Source: Pseudomonas syringae
GTDB taxonomy: Bacteria; Pseudomonadota; Gammaproteobacteria; Pseudomonadales; Pseudomonadaceae
NCBI RefSeq assembly: GCF_023278085.1
Contig: NZ_CP066265.1
Location: 774,501 to 838,500 of the forward strand
Direction: 5' to 3'
DNA length: 64,000 nt
The notes beneath the pieces were generated by a model. The model had not been told where the DNA came from, did no database searches, and saw only the letters and a list, made by a program, of their open reading frames with translations. Shown here piece by piece: positions 9,359-18,449 of this stretch. The position numbers and the translations under genes are program-made. Position 1 is the stretch's first letter, and every line of letters starts with the position of its first letter.

Positions 9359-9447
9359 TGAAGGTTTTTTCATAGTGATCGTGTAGGCTTTTTTTTGCTT
9401 CATTGTGCTCAGGCATCGTACTTCCACAGAGAGCGAGCCTGAACTAC

Positions 9448-11181
9448 ATGAATCGCAATGCTGAATATTCTGTCGTTAACGATACGGTAAAAGGGGCGTT
9501 CTTCCCCCGTGTCTGGAAGCTGATAGCGCCGTATTGGCGCAGTGAGGAAAAGAAGTCTGCCTGGGCTCTGCTGATCGCGGTAATCGCCCTGTCACTGTTC
9601 AATGTGCAGATATCGGTCCTGTTCAACAGCTGGTATCGAGACTTCTATAACGCCCTGCAGAACAAAGATCTGGCTGCATTCACTCACCTGATCCTGTACT
9701 TCAGCGGGATTGCTGCCATCGCCATTCTGGCCGCTGTCTACCGCTTGTACCTGACCCAGATGCTGACCATTCGCTGGCGTCGCTGGCTGACCGAGCAGCA
9801 CTTCGCTCGCTGGCTGGCGCAGAAAAACTATTACCATCTGGAGCAGGGCGGTTACACCGACAACCCTGACCAGCGCCTGTCCGAAGACCTCAATGAGTTC
9901 ACCACCAGCACCCTCAGCCTGGGGCTGGGTCTGATGAGCGCGGTCGTCAGCCTGGTTTCGTTTTCGGTCATTCTCTGGGGTGTTTCGGGCAGCATCGAAC
10001 TGTTCGGCGTGACCATTCCCGGTTACATGTTCTGGGCGGCCATGCTGTATGCCTTGGTCGGCAGCTTGCTGACCCACTGGATTGGCAAGCGCCTGATCCC
10101 GCTGAACAACCAGCAGGAACGCTATGAAGCGGACCTGCGTTTTGCTCTGGTGCGGGTCCGGGAAAATGCCGAAAGCATTGCCTTGTCCGCAGGTGAAAAG
10201 AATGAAAACCAGCGCTTGAGCGGGCGCTTCACGATGATCTGGAATAACTTCCGGACCTCCATGAAAGTTCAGAAGCGCCTGACCTTCTTTACTTCGGGCT
10301 ATGCGCAGATCGCACTGATTTTCCCCTTCATCGTTGCTGCGCCCCGGTATTTCGCAGGCAAGATCGAACTGGGAGATCTGATGCAGATCAATTCGGCGTT
10401 CGGCAATGTGCAGGAGAACTTCAGCTGGTTCATCAGCGCCTACAGCACACTCGCCTCATGGCGCGCCACGTCTGATCGTCTGCTGAGTTTTCGCCAGGCC
10501 ATGACCGATCATGAGGCGCAACAGCCTGCCATCGAAACAATCCCCGGCGATGACGCGCTGGTTCTTCGCGACCTGGGGCTGAGTATTGTCGGAGGCCGAC
10601 AACTGCTGAGCGATGCCAATCTGCAAATGGGCGCGGGCGAGCGGGTGATGCTCAGCGGTCGTTCAGGCAGCGGCAAGAGCTCCTTGCTCAGGGCGCTGGG
10701 CGGCTTGTGGACAGACGGCGCAGGCAGGATTCAGCTGCCGGCCGGCGCGGCGTTGTTCCTGCCGCAACGGCCGTATCTGCCGATCGGAACCCTGCGCGAG
10801 GCGATGAGTTATCCACAGCCTGCCGAGCACTATTCGGCGGATCGCTTTGCCGAGGTGCTGATTCAATGCCGTCTTGAACATCTGGTGCCGCATCTGGATG
10901 AAAGCAATCACTGGCAACGCTTTCTGTCGCCCGGCGAGCAGCAGCGCGTGGCGTTTGCGCGTGCCCTGCTGATCGCACCGCGCTGGCTGTATATGGATGA
11001 GGCGACTTCGGCCATGGATGAGGAGGACGAGGCAGCCATGCATCGCGCGATCATCGACGGGCTGCCTGGCCTTGGCTTGCTCAGCGTCGGGCATCGCACC
11101 AGCCTGAAGCGTTTTCATGGTCGGCATGTGCGGGTGGAAGAGGGCAAGTTGATCGAACAATCGACTTCCGAAGCTGTTTGA
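9448..11181 (+). CDS. ABC transporter, fused permease/ATPase, SbmA/YddA type
   Basis: A 577-residue half-transporter with an N-terminal SbmA/BacA-like membrane domain (about residues 25-350; motifs such as FYNALQNKDLAAF and NPDQRLSEDLNEF) and a C-terminal nucleotide-binding domain. The latter has Walker A GRSGSGKSS, signature LSPGEQQRVAFARAL and Walker B WLYMDEATSAMD. This layout matches YddA and mycobacterial Rv1819c-like proteins, which move peptides, cobalamin or other hydrophilic cargo. The start at 9448 was chosen because an upstream in-frame start lacks a ribosome binding site. It is followed closely by the GntR regulator, but a gap of about 100 bases and different function argue against one operon. 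Substrate and direction are not deducible. Confidence 0.88.
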   Translation: MNRNAEYSVVNDTVKGAFFPRVWKLIAPYWRSEEKKSAWALLIAVIALSLFNVQISVLFNSWYRDFYNALQNKDLAAFTHLILYFSGIAAIAILAAVYRLYLTQMLTIRWRRWLTEQHFARWLAQKNYYHLEQGGYTDNPDQRLSEDLNEFTTSTLSLGLGLMSAVVSLVSFSVILWGVSGSIELFGVTIPGYMFWAAMLYALVGSLLTHWIGKRLIPLNNQQERYEADLRFALVRVRENAESIALSAGEKNENQRLSGRFTMIWNNFRTSMKVQKRLTFFTSGYAQIALIFPFIVAAPRYFAGKIELGDLMQINSAFGNVQENFSWFISAYSTLASWRATSDRLLSFRQAMTDHEAQQPAIETIPGDDALVLRDLGLSIVGGRQLLSDANLQMGAGERVMLSGRSGSGKSSLLRALGGLWTDGAGRIQLPAGAALFLPQRPYLPIGTLREAMSYPQPAEHYSADRFAEVLIQCRLEHLVPHLDESNHWQRFLSPGEQQRVAFARALLIAPRWLYMDEATSAMDEEDEAAMHRAIIDGLPGLGLLSVGHRTSLKRFHGRHVRVEEGKLIEQSTSEAV

Positions 11182-11218
11182 GGTCGATCCTGCGCGGAGG
11201 ATGGCGCTTTTTGAGGGT

Positions 11219-11230
11219 GTGATCATACAA
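11219..11230 (-). promoter_or_regulatory. Candidate GntR/FCD operator upstream of the regulator gene
   Basis: On the minus strand the sequence is TTGTATGATCAC. It differs in only 2 of 12 positions from TTGTACGATGAC found in front of kdgD. Both lie in the upstream regions of genes expected to belong to one regulon, which suggests an autoregulated operator. This is inference from two sites only. Confidence 0.35.
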
Positions 11231-11280
11231 CCGCTGAGCTATGATTAGCCCTTGTTTAGCAGTCCAGAGATCGACGTTGG

Positions 11281-12030
11281 ATGGAAAATCAAAGCGCTCT
11301 GCCTCGCGCCCGTAGAAAACACCGCAGCCTCGCGCAGGAGCTGGTGACCGAGCTGTCCGAGCGTATTCGCAGCGGCCAGCTCAAGCGCGGCGACAAACTG
11401 CCCACCGAATCGGCAATCATGGAAGAGCAGGGCGTCAGTCGTACTGTGGTGCGTGAAGCGATTTCGCGTCTGCAAGCGTCCGGTCTGGTCGAGACCCGTC
11501 ACGGGATCGGCACCTTCGTTCTGGACACGCCGAGCCCCAGCGGCTTCCGCATCGATCCGGCGACCATCGTCACCCTGCGTGATGTGCTGGCCATTCTGGA
11601 GTTGCGCATCAGTCTGGAAGTGGAGTCGGCAGGGCTTGCCGCCCAGCGCCGGAGCGACGAGCAACTGGCGGCCATGCGAGCCGCGCTGGATGCACTCAAT
11701 GAAAGTGCCGCACACGCGACTGATGCAGTGGCGTCGGATTTCCAGTTTCACCTGCAGATCGCGCTGTCGACCGGCAACCGCTATTTCACTGACATCATGA
11801 CCCACCTGGGGACCAGCATCATTCCGCGCACGCGTCTCAACTCTGCGCGCTTGGCCCATGATGATCAGCAGCACTACATGGACCGCTTGAGCCGTGAGCA
11901 CGAAGAGATCTTCGACGCCATCGCCCGCCAGGACTCCGACGCCGCGCGTGCCGCGATGCGCTTGCACCTGACCAATAGCCGCGAACGCCTGCGCCACGCG
12001 CATGAAGAAGCTGAATCGCAGCGGGCCTGA
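11281..12030 (+). CDS. GntR-family transcriptional regulator, FadR/FCD subfamily (galactarate/glucarate regulator candidate)
   Basis: A 249-residue regulator. The N-terminal winged helix (about residues 15-85) contains GDKLPTESAIMEEQGVSRT and VREAISRLQASGLVETRHGIGTFV, typical of GntR. The C-terminal FCD domain (about 95-240) has the ligand/metal-binding pattern LRISLEVESAGLAA, DFQFHLQIA and HEEIFDAI. Its position directly before kdgD-gudP-garD suggests that it senses galactarate/glucarate or a breakdown product and controls those genes. The REP array separates it from kdgD. A shared 12-base motif upstream of this gene and of kdgD supports the link. Confidence 0.88.
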   Translation: MENQSALPRARRKHRSLAQELVTELSERIRSGQLKRGDKLPTESAIMEEQGVSRTVVREAISRLQASGLVETRHGIGTFVLDTPSPSGFRIDPATIVTLRDVLAILELRISLEVESAGLAAQRRSDEQLAAMRAALDALNESAAHATDAVASDFQFHLQIALSTGNRYFTDIMTHLGTSIIPRTRLNSARLAHDDQQHYMDRLSREHEEIFDAIARQDSDAARAAMRLHLTNSRERLRHAHEEAESQRA

Positions 12031-12049
12031 TGCCCGCACCTGCCCAATC

Positions 12050-12640
12050 AAGACCGGACGCAGAGCGTCCAGAACAGCATGCCCACGCGGAGCATGGGCA
12101 CGATAGGTGTTCTTCCTGACACCTCTCGTTCCTCACGCTCCAGCGTAGGAATGCCCTGGGTGACGCTCCGCGTCACAGCTCTGCGTCACGCCACACGCTT
12201 AAGATCGGACGCAGAGCGTCCAGAACAGCATGCCCACGCGGAGCATGGGCACGATAGGTGTTCTGCCTGACACCTCTCGTTCCTCACGCTCCAGCGTGGG
12301 AACGCCTTGGGTGACGCTCCGCGTCACAGATCTGCGTCACGCCACACACTTAAGATCGGACGCAGAGCGTCCAGAACAGCATGCCCACGCGGAGCATGGG
12401 CACGATAGGTGTTCTGCCTGACACCTCTCGTTCCTCACGCTCCAGCGTGGGAATGCCTTGGGTGACGCTTCGCGTCACAGATCTGCGTCGCGCCGCGCAC
12501 TTAGGATCGGACGCAGAGCGTCCAGAACGGCATGCCGACGCGGAGCATCGCACGATAGTCGAGATTATCGTTCCTCACGCTCCAGCGTGGGAATGCCTTG
12601 GGTGACGCTCCGCGTCACAGATCTGCGCCATACCGCCTGC
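12050..12640. repeat. Tandem array of four composite REP-type units, 151-bp period
   Basis: Units begin at 12050, 12201, 12352 and 12503, spaced exactly 151 bases; the last is slightly shortened. Each unit holds four small palindromes in the same order: GGACGCAGAGCGTCC, TGCCCA-N9-TGGGCA, TCACGCTCCAGCGTGGGA and GTGACGCTCCGCGTCAC. Copies are nearly identical, with a few substitutions, so the array is recent or kept homogeneous. Short reading frames through it are repeat artefacts. It occupies the gap between the GntR gene and kdgD. Confidence 0.93.
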
Positions 12641-12708
12641 TCAAACCGGACGCCGTCTCCTTGCGCTGAAAAAACCCGAAAATCCCTGTTGAGTGATTTT
12701 ATTATCAG

Positions 12709-12720
12709 TTGTACGATGAC
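12709..12720 (+). promoter_or_regulatory. Candidate GntR/FCD operator upstream of kdgD
   Basis: TTGTACGATGAC lies 62 bases before the kdgD start. It matches 10 of 12 bases with the site in front of the GntR gene. No convincing third copy was seen before gudP. Confidence 0.35.
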
Positions 12721-12781
12721 TTACGACATCGGCACTGGCCCGGTGATCTTCTAACAATTATGTCCCCAGGGTGTTCGAATA

Positions 12782-13693
12782 ATGAATCCACAAGAACTGA
12801 AGTCCATCCTCTCTTCCGGCCTGCTGTCCTTCCCGGTTACCGATTTCAATGCGCAGGGCGATTTCCATCGCGCTGGCTACATCAAACGCCTTGAGTGGCT
12901 GGCCCCGTATGGCGCCAGTGCTTTGTTCGCCGCTGGCGGTACAGGTGAGTTCTTCTCCCTGGCAGCCAGCGAATACTCTGAAATCATCAAGACTGCCGTC
13001 GACACCTGCGCTACCAGCGTGCCGATTCTGGCCGGTGTGGGCGGTGCGACTCGTCAGGCTATCGAATACGCTCAGGAAGCCGAGCGCCTGGGTGCCAAAG
13101 GCCTGTTGCTGCTGCCGCACTACCTGACCGAAGCCAGCCAGGACGGCGTTGCCGCCCACGTTGAAGCGGTGTGCAAATCAGTCAAGATTGGTGTGGTGGT
13201 CTACAACCGCAACGTCTGCCGCCTGACGCCGACCCTGCTGGAGCAACTGGCCGAGCGTTGCCCGAACCTGATCGGTTACAAGGATGGCCTGGGTGATATC
13301 GAGCTGATGGTGTCGATCCGTCGCCGTCTGGGTGATCGCTTCTCGTACCTGGGCGGTTTGCCTACCGCTGAAGTCTACGCCGCTGCCTACAAGGCGCTGG
13401 GCGTGCCGGTCTACTCGTCTGCCGTGTTCAACTTCGTACCGAAACTGGCGATGGATTTCTACCACGCCATTGCCCGTGATGATCACGAGGCTGTCGGCAA
13501 GTACATCGACGATTTCTTCCTGCCGTATCTGGAAATCCGTAACCGCAAAGCCGGTTATGCAGTCAGCATCGTCAAGGCTGGCGCGAAGATCGCTGGTTAC
13601 GACGCAGGACCGGTTCGTGCGCCATTGACCGACCTGACGCCAGACGAGTGCGACATGCTCGCTGCCCTGATGGACAAGCAAGGCAAGCAATAA
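12782..13693 (+). CDS. kdgD: 5-dehydro-4-deoxyglucarate dehydratase
   Basis: A 303-residue member of the DapA/NAL aldolase-like family that dehydrates and decarboxylates 5-dehydro-4-deoxy-D-glucarate to 2,5-dioxopentanoate (2-oxoglutarate semialdehyde). Typical features are [15 protein letters not shown] at the N-terminus, the substrate loop [21 protein letters not shown] with the catalytic Tyr, and the Schiff-base Lys (about residue 167) in IGYKDGLGD. It is followed by its own terminator. With gudP and garD it gives uptake, first dehydration and this step; the semialdehyde dehydrogenase that completes the route is not in the window. Confidence 0.94.
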   Translation: MNPQELKSILSSGLLSFPVTDFNAQGDFHRAGYIKRLEWLAPYGASALFAAGGTGEFFSLAASEYSEIIKTAVDTCATSVPILAGVGGATRQAIEYAQEAERLGAKGLLLLPHYLTEASQDGVAAHVEAVCKSVKIGVVVYNRNVCRLTPTLLEQLAERCPNLIGYKDGLGDIELMVSIRRRLGDRFSYLGGLPTAEVYAAAYKALGVPVYSSAVFNFVPKLAMDFYHAIARDDHEAVGKYIDDFFLPYLEIRNRKAGYAVSIVKAGAKIAGYDAGPVRAPLTDLTPDECDMLAALMDKQGKQ

Positions 13694-13710
13694 CACCTGT
13701 GACGATAACG

Positions 13711-13734
13711 CCGCTGAGTGATCAGCGGTTTTTT
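13711..13734 (+). terminator. Rho-independent terminator after kdgD
   Basis: CCGCTGA / TCAGCGG stem with GTGA loop followed by six T. It separates kdgD from gudP, so gudP-garD probably have their own promoter in the remaining 120 bases. Confidence 0.85.
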
Positions 13735-13857
13735 CGTTACCGCGCATGACCCTTACAGGTGGTAGATGTCGTCGCCGTGACACTGCCAAGGGGCCTGTAA
13801 CGCTATACCCAAAAACAGCTTTACCCGCCAAAAAAAATAATCAGTGGGAGCTCTACC

Positions 13858-15243
13858 ATGCAAAAGTCCAAGCCGACGCACGTCCGCTATTTGATTCTGT
13901 TGATGCTGTTTCTCGTCACCACGATCAATTACGCCGACCGTGCCACCATCGCTATCGCTGGTTCCAGTATCCAGAAAGACCTCGGCATCACGCCGGTCAC
14001 TCTGGGCTATATCTTCTCCGCATTCGGCTGGGCCTACGTGGCTGGCCAGATCCCCGGTGGCTGGCTGCTCGACCGATTCGGGTCGAAGAAAGTCTATGCC
14101 ATGAGCATTTTCACCTGGTCGCTGTTCACCCTGCTGCAAGGCTATGTGGGTGAATTTGGCATTTCCACGGCCATCGTCGCGCTGTTCATGCTGCGTTTTC
14201 TGGTCGGGCTGGCGGAAGCGCCTTCCTTCCCGGGCAACGCACGCATCGTGGCCGCCTGGTTCCCGACTGCCGAACGCGGCACTGCGTCGGCGATCTTCAA
14301 CTCGGCGCAATACTTCGCCACCGTCCTGTTCGCTCCGCTGATGGGGTGGATCGTCTACACCTACGGCTGGCAGCACGTGTTTGTGGTCATGGGCGCAGTC
14401 GGCATCGTGTTCTCGATGATCTGGATGAAGGTCATTTATGGCCCGCGCAACCACCCGATGATCAACGAGGCCGAGTTCGAACACATTTCCAGCAATGGTG
14501 CGCTGGTCGATCTGGATCAGGACAAGGGCAAAGGCGCGGAAAAGGCTGCCAGCAGCGGACCCAAGTGGGACTACATTCGCCAGTTGCTGACCAACCGCAT
14601 GATGCTTGGCATCTACCTGAGCCAATACTGCATCAACGGCATCACCTATTTCTTCCTGACCTGGTTCCCGGTGTACCTGGTTCAGGAACGCGGCATGACC
14701 ATCCTCAAGGCAGGCATGATCGCGTCCTTGCCAGCCATCTGCGGTTTTATCGGTGGAGTACTGGGCGGGATCATTTCCGACTATCTGTTGCGCAAGGGCC
14801 ATTCGCTGACCTTCGCCCGCAAGGCGCCGATCATCGGCGGTTTGCTGCTGTCGACGTCTATCGTGACCTGCAACTATGTGGACGTGGAATGGGTGGTCGT
14901 CGGCTTCATGGCCCTGGCGTTCTTCGGTAAAGGCGTGGGCGCATTGGGCTGGGCGGTCATGTCCGACGTCTCGCCCAAGCAGATTGCCGGTTTGAGTGGC
15001 GGCCTGTTCAATACCTTCGGTAACGTTGCATCGATCACCACCCCGATTGTGATTGGCTACATCATCAGCAGCACCGGCTCGTTCAAATGGGCGCTGGTGT
15101 TTGTCGGCGCCAACGCGCTGGTGGCGGTGATCAGTTACATTTTCATCGTGGGCGAAATCAAGCGTGTGGAATTGAAAGAGCCGCCTGCCAAGGGGCCATT
15201 GCTGAACGACTCGGTCAGCGACCTTTCCGAAGCAAAATCCTGA
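13858..15243 (+). CDS. gudP: MFS glucarate/galactarate transporter (GudP-like, anion:cation symporter family)
   Basis: A 461-residue major facilitator with about 12 membrane segments. It begins with the diagnostic ACS-family stretch [17 protein letters not shown], then [20 protein letters not shown] and the MFS motif [25 protein letters not shown] and the second-half [17 protein letters not shown] also match the GudP/GarP family of aldarate:H+ symporters. GGGAGCTCTACC precedes the ATG. It stands 10 bases before garD, so both are likely cotranscribed. Choice between glucarate and galactarate as main substrate cannot be made from sequence. Confidence 0.9.
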   Translation: MQKSKPTHVRYLILLMLFLVTTINYADRATIAIAGSSIQKDLGITPVTLGYIFSAFGWAYVAGQIPGGWLLDRFGSKKVYAMSIFTWSLFTLLQGYVGEFGISTAIVALFMLRFLVGLAEAPSFPGNARIVAAWFPTAERGTASAIFNSAQYFATVLFAPLMGWIVYTYGWQHVFVVMGAVGIVFSMIWMKVIYGPRNHPMINEAEFEHISSNGALVDLDQDKGKGAEKAASSGPKWDYIRQLLTNRMMLGIYLSQYCINGITYFFLTWFPVYLVQERGMTILKAGMIASLPAICGFIGGVLGGIISDYLLRKGHSLTFARKAPIIGGLLLSTSIVTCNYVDVEWVVVGFMALAFFGKGVGALGWAVMSDVSPKQIAGLSGGLFNTFGNVASITTPIVIGYIISSTGSFKWALVFVGANALVAVISYIFIVGEIKRVELKEPPAKGPLLNDSVSDLSEAKS

Positions 15244-15253
15244 GGAAACCGTG

Positions 15254-16807
15254 ATGAACCTGATTCAACATGCCGATTCTCCACGCTACATCCGGCTGCA
15301 TCCGCTGGATAACGTAGTGGTCGTGGTCAACGACCAGGGTGTGCCGGCCGGAACCGAATTCGACAACGGCCTGGTGACCGTCGATAACGTGCCGCAAAGC
15401 CACAAGGTCAGCACCGTTGACCTGGCGGTAGGCGAGGCGATCATTCGCTATGGCCATACCATCGGCTACGCGCTGCAACCCATCCCGCGCGGCAGTTGGG
15501 TCAGGGAAGACCAGTTGCGCATGCCATCCGCACCTGCGCTCGACAGCTTGCCGATGTCCGATGCGGTGCCGGAGAAGCAGGCGCCGCTGGAGGGTTTTAC
15601 CTTTGAAGGCTATCGCAATGCCGACGGTACGGTGGGCACCCGCAATATTCTCGGCATCACCACCACCGTGCAGTGTGTGACCGGCGTACTGGATCATGCG
15701 GTCAAGCGCATTCGTGACGAGTTGTTGCCCAAGTACCCGAACGTCGATGACGTGGTGGCGCTGACCCACAGTTACGGCTGCGGCGTGGCCATTACGGCCA
15801 CCGACGCCTATATCCCGATTCGCACCGTGCGCAATCTGGCACGCAACCCGAATCTGGGTGGCGAGGCGCTGGTGATCAGCCTGGGCTGCGAGAAATTGCA
15901 GGCCGGGCAGGTCATGCATGAAGGCGACAGTTCGGTGGACCTCAGCGATCCGTGGCTGTACCGGCTTCAGGACTCCAGCCACGGCTTCAACGAAATGATC
16001 GAGCAGATCATGGAGCTGGCCGAAACGCGTCTGAAGAAACTGGATGTGCGCCGGCGCGAAACGGTTCCGGCTTCGGAGCTGATCCTGGGTATGCAGTGCG
16101 GCGGCAGCGATGCGTTTTCCGGCATCACCGCCAACCCGGCCCTGGGCTATGCCTCGGACCTGCTGTTACGTGCTGGTGCGACGGTGATGTTTTCCGAAGT
16201 GACTGAAGTGCGTGATGCCATTTATCTGCTGACGTCCCGCGCGCAGGATCAGGACGTCGCTCAGGCCCTGGTTCGCGAAATGGACTGGTACGACCGCTAC
16301 CTGGCCAAAGGTGAAGCAGATCGCAGCGCCAACACCACGCCGGGCAACAAGAAGGGTGGGTTATCGAACATTGTCGAGAAATCCCTGGGGTCTATCGTCA
16401 AGTCCGGCAGCAGCGCCATCAACGGCGTGCTTGGCCCTGGCGAGCGGGTCAGCGGCAAAGGGTTGATCTTCTGCGCCACGCCAGCCAGTGATTTTGTCTG
16501 TGGCACCCTGCAACTGGCCGCCGGGATGAACCTGCATGTGTTCACCACCGGGCGCGGTACGCCGTATGGCCTGGCGATGGCGCCAGTTGTGAAGGTCTCG
16601 ACCCGCACTGAACTGGCTCAGCGCTGGCCCGACCTGATCGACATCGACGCCGGCCGCATCGCTACGGGTCGTGCGAGCATCGAGGATCTGGGCTGGGAGC
16701 TGTTCCACTTCTACCTGGACGTAGCCAGCGGCAAGAAAAAGACCTGGACCGAACACTACCGGCTGCACAACGACATCACCCTGTTCAACCCTGCGCCGAT
16801 TACCTGA
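15254..16807 (+). CDS. garD: Galactarate dehydratase
   Basis: A 517-residue member of the UxaA/GarD family. It removes water from meso-galactarate to give 5-dehydro-4-deoxyglucarate, the substrate of KdgD. An N-terminal SAF domain (about residues 10-100) is followed by the large UxaA-type C-terminal domain with [32 protein letters not shown] and [19 protein letters not shown] at 15254 is preferred to the GTG one codon before because TGAGGA then has a normal 7-base spacing. It is the second gene of the gudP-garD unit. An inverted REP composite follows directly. Confidence 0.93.
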   Translation: MNLIQHADSPRYIRLHPLDNVVVVVNDQGVPAGTEFDNGLVTVDNVPQSHKVSTVDLAVGEAIIRYGHTIGYALQPIPRGSWVREDQLRMPSAPALDSLPMSDAVPEKQAPLEGFTFEGYRNADGTVGTRNILGITTTVQCVTGVLDHAVKRIRDELLPKYPNVDDVVALTHSYGCGVAITATDAYIPIRTVRNLARNPNLGGEALVISLGCEKLQAGQVMHEGDSSVDLSDPWLYRLQDSSHGFNEMIEQIMELAETRLKKLDVRRRETVPASELILGMQCGGSDAFSGITANPALGYASDLLLRAGATVMFSEVTEVRDAIYLLTSRAQDQDVAQALVREMDWYDRYLAKGEADRSANTTPGNKKGGLSNIVEKSLGSIVKSGSSAINGVLGPGERVSGKGLIFCATPASDFVCGTLQLAAGMNLHVFTTGRGTPYGLAMAPVVKVSTRTELAQRWPDLIDIDAGRIATGRASIEDLGWELFHFYLDVASGKKKTWTEHYRLHNDITLFNPAPIT

Positions 16808-16814
16808 CTGGAGT

Positions 16815-16939
16815 GTGACGCGGAGCGTCACGAACGGCATTCCCACGCTGGAGCGTGAGGAACGATCTGTGCGTAAACATGAATACGCCTATCGTGCCCA
16901 TGCTCCGCGTGGGCATGCCGGTCTGGACGCTCCGCGTCC
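16815..16939. repeat. Single composite REP unit, inverted relative to the 12-kb array
   Basis: Read on the minus strand it gives the same four palindromes in the same order as the units at 12050-12640 (GGACGCGGAGCGTCC, then TGCCCA...TGGGCA, the TCACGCTCCAGCGTGGGA element, and GTGACGCTCCGCGTCAC) with a different central linker. The two REP loci bracket kdgD-gudP-garD in opposite orientation. Confidence 0.9.
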
Positions 16940-17087
16940 GCTCTTGCCTCTGCGGTGAAAGGCTGCCCAATGCTTGGTACCCGATCACAATCCGAAAGAT
17001 TCTCTGAACTTTCAGGCACTTTCAGACCTCTTCTACAGTAGGGACGGCCGGTCTGGCCGCCTTTGCTGAAGGTGCAGGAGATTTCAA

Positions 17088-17327
17088 ATGGGTTGGATAT
17101 CGGAAAATCATTTGTGGTTGTTTGCAGCGCTGACTGCTCTGATCGTGATTTCGGACATCTGGGCGGTCATGCGTATTCGCAAAAGCAAGACACAGTCCAG
17201 CAACAAGCTGATGTGGATCATCGTCGTTGTCGCCGTGCCGATTGCTGGCGTATTGGCTCTGGTGGTTGCAGGTCCGCGCCATGTGGACACCCCGGCCACG
17301 CCTGAACAGCAAAGCACCAAGTACTGA
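17088..17327 (+). CDS. Small PLDc_N-domain membrane protein
   Basis: A 79-residue protein with two predicted membrane segments (about residues 9-29 and 43-62) separated by a basic loop RIRKSKTQSSNK. The layout and W-rich hydrophobic start match the PLDc_N family, the short module that precedes catalytic domains in cardiolipin synthases but also occurs alone. GCAGGAG lies 8 bases before the ATG. A strong terminator follows, so it is probably monocistronic. Role unknown; envelope function is inferred. Confidence 0.75.
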   Translation: MGWISENHLWLFAALTALIVISDIWAVMRIRKSKTQSSNKLMWIIVVVAVPIAGVLALVVAGPRHVDTPATPEQQSTKY

Positions 17328-17340
17328 CCCCACCTTCCAG

Positions 17341-17375
17341 AAATACCCCGTCAGTCGGCGGGGTATTTCTTTTTT
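17341..17375 (+). terminator. Rho-independent terminator after the PLDc_N gene
   Basis: AAATACCCCG / CGGGGTATTT is a perfect 10-bp stem with an 8-base loop, followed by CTTTTTT. Confidence 0.92.
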
Positions 17376-17515
17376 AAAGACGCTCTCGTCCCGCTCGCTG
17401 AACATCTTTCCGGAAAGATGCGCGGCCGACTGGCAAAAATAAAAATCTCTGCAATTCTTCTGCAATGGTGAGGTGTTTACATGCTCGCCATCCAGACCGG
17501 AAAAGGAGAGAGCAC

Positions 17516-17710
17516 ATGTCGATCATTACCAAGTGGGCGTTGCAGGCGGTTGCATTGTTTGTACTGGGCTGGATGGCGACGGTGACTGCGAGCTGGAGCA
17601 ACACTGTTGCCACTGGCACGGGCAGTGACCGATTGGCAGAGTTGAGTAGCGGTGTGCTGACGACGTCAGCGGCGACCGTTCTGAGTTCTACAGCGCCGCA
17701 GAGTGAATGA
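17516..17710 (+). CDS. Small single-span membrane or secreted protein, unknown function
   Basis: A 64-residue reading frame starting MSIITKWALQAVALFVLGW. AAAAGGAGAG immediately upstream is a near-ideal ribosome binding site and decides this start over an upstream in-frame one. The hydrophobic stretch at residues 6-24 could be an uncleaved anchor or a signal peptide. The rest is rich in Ser, Thr and Ala with no recognisable domain. I do not recognise the family. Confidence 0.6.
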   Translation: MSIITKWALQAVALFVLGWMATVTASWSNTVATGTGSDRLAELSSGVLTTSAATVLSSTAPQSE

Positions 17711-18032
17711 TCAGGCTGACGAGCCAGGCGGCAAAGCGTTACTTTTTCGCAGGCAAAAAAATGGCCCACAACGGGGTGGGCCAAATGGGATTCATCAAAG
17801 GAGTGGGTTCAATTTACCCAGCCTGACGTGAAGAGGATGTGAAACGGATGTCATGGAAACGAGAACTGTTTCAAAACCGTGCCCGGTCGATAATCGGATA
17901 AAAGTGGCGTGGTGACGGGGATTCGCAGGATATTGCTTATCGTACCGACGCAGTGCATCGGCACAATATGCAAAAAAATGGATGTCAGCCGTATAAAGCG
18001 CTGATCAGGAATTCAGGTTTGAGATCGGTGCC
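17711..18032. other. Intergenic region with candidate small RNA on the minus strand
   Basis: No protein gene is evident. The region carries a strong minus-strand terminator at 17754-17783 that is not close to any minus-strand protein stop (the nearest ends at 18033, 250 bases away). This suggests a separate short transcript, annotated next. Confidence 0.5.
17754..17885 (-). ncRNA. Candidate small RNA with rho-independent terminator
   Basis: On the minus strand TGGCCCAC-CCCGTT-GTGGGCCA forms an 8-bp hairpin directly followed by seven T. Upstream is an unstructured C-rich stretch (AACCCACTCCTTTGATGAATC) like an antisense seed region. Size and layout recall the GacA/RpoS-dependent sRNA RgsA (P16) of pseudomonads, but I cannot confirm identity. 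The 5' end given here is only a guess based on a ~130-nt length. Confidence 0.35.
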
Positions 18033-18233
18033 TTAGCGGGCCATTGCTCTGGCGCTTCGTTCGGGAGCGGCACGTTGCGTCATGTGGGGGAGGGTGTGAG
18101 GCGCATCGATCCTGGATTTCATGCGATCTGCAAATTCTCTGGCTTCCTGCCAGCTCCGGCAGCTCACCGGGTAGTCACCCAGTTTTACAACCCAATTAGC
18201 TCCGTACATACCTTCTTCAATTCGGATAAGCAT
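18033..18233 (-). CDS. Small conserved-looking hypothetical protein
   Basis: A 66-residue soluble protein from ATG 18233, which has GGAGG 9 bases upstream; the ATG three codons earlier abuts that GGAGG and is unlikely. Sequence MLIRIEEGMYGANWVVKLGD then a WQEAREFADRMKSRID helix suggests a compact alpha/beta fold. I do not recognise a named family. The Arg/Ala-rich tail is probably disordered. Confidence 0.65.
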   Translation of the reverse strand: MLIRIEEGMYGANWVVKLGDYPVSCRSWQEAREFADRMKSRIDAPHTLPHMTQRAAPERSARAMAR

Positions 18234-18449
18234 TGTTGGCATCCTCCAGTCAGTAAGGTTGAATCTGTGCCGGGTCATCGGCGATCAAGCAGACGACCGA
18301 AAGCCTGCGCCGAAAATCTGCGTGGTGCTACAAAAAATTACAAATCCCGATGAGTGCAACTTGCTGAGGACTACCGGCATCAGCAACTCTGAAAAAGTGT
18401 GCACGCAGGCAGACTGACGCAGAAATGTGACAGGCTGACGAGGCAGGCG

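Noticed and set aside
8735..9427. 230-codon minus-strand frame opposite roxR
   Set aside because: Antisense shadow of a well-identified response regulator.
12079..12605. Repeated small proteins starting MPTRSMGTIGVLPDTSRSSR
   Set aside because: They are translations of the REP array in one frame, not genes.
12050..12640. CRISPR array
   Set aside because: Repeat units are 151 bases with internal palindromes and no unique spacers; no cas genes nearby.
13753..14802. 349-codon minus-strand frame opposite gudP
   Set aside because: Composition (His/Asp/Gln-rich) is typical of an antisense frame of a membrane protein; gudP is certain.
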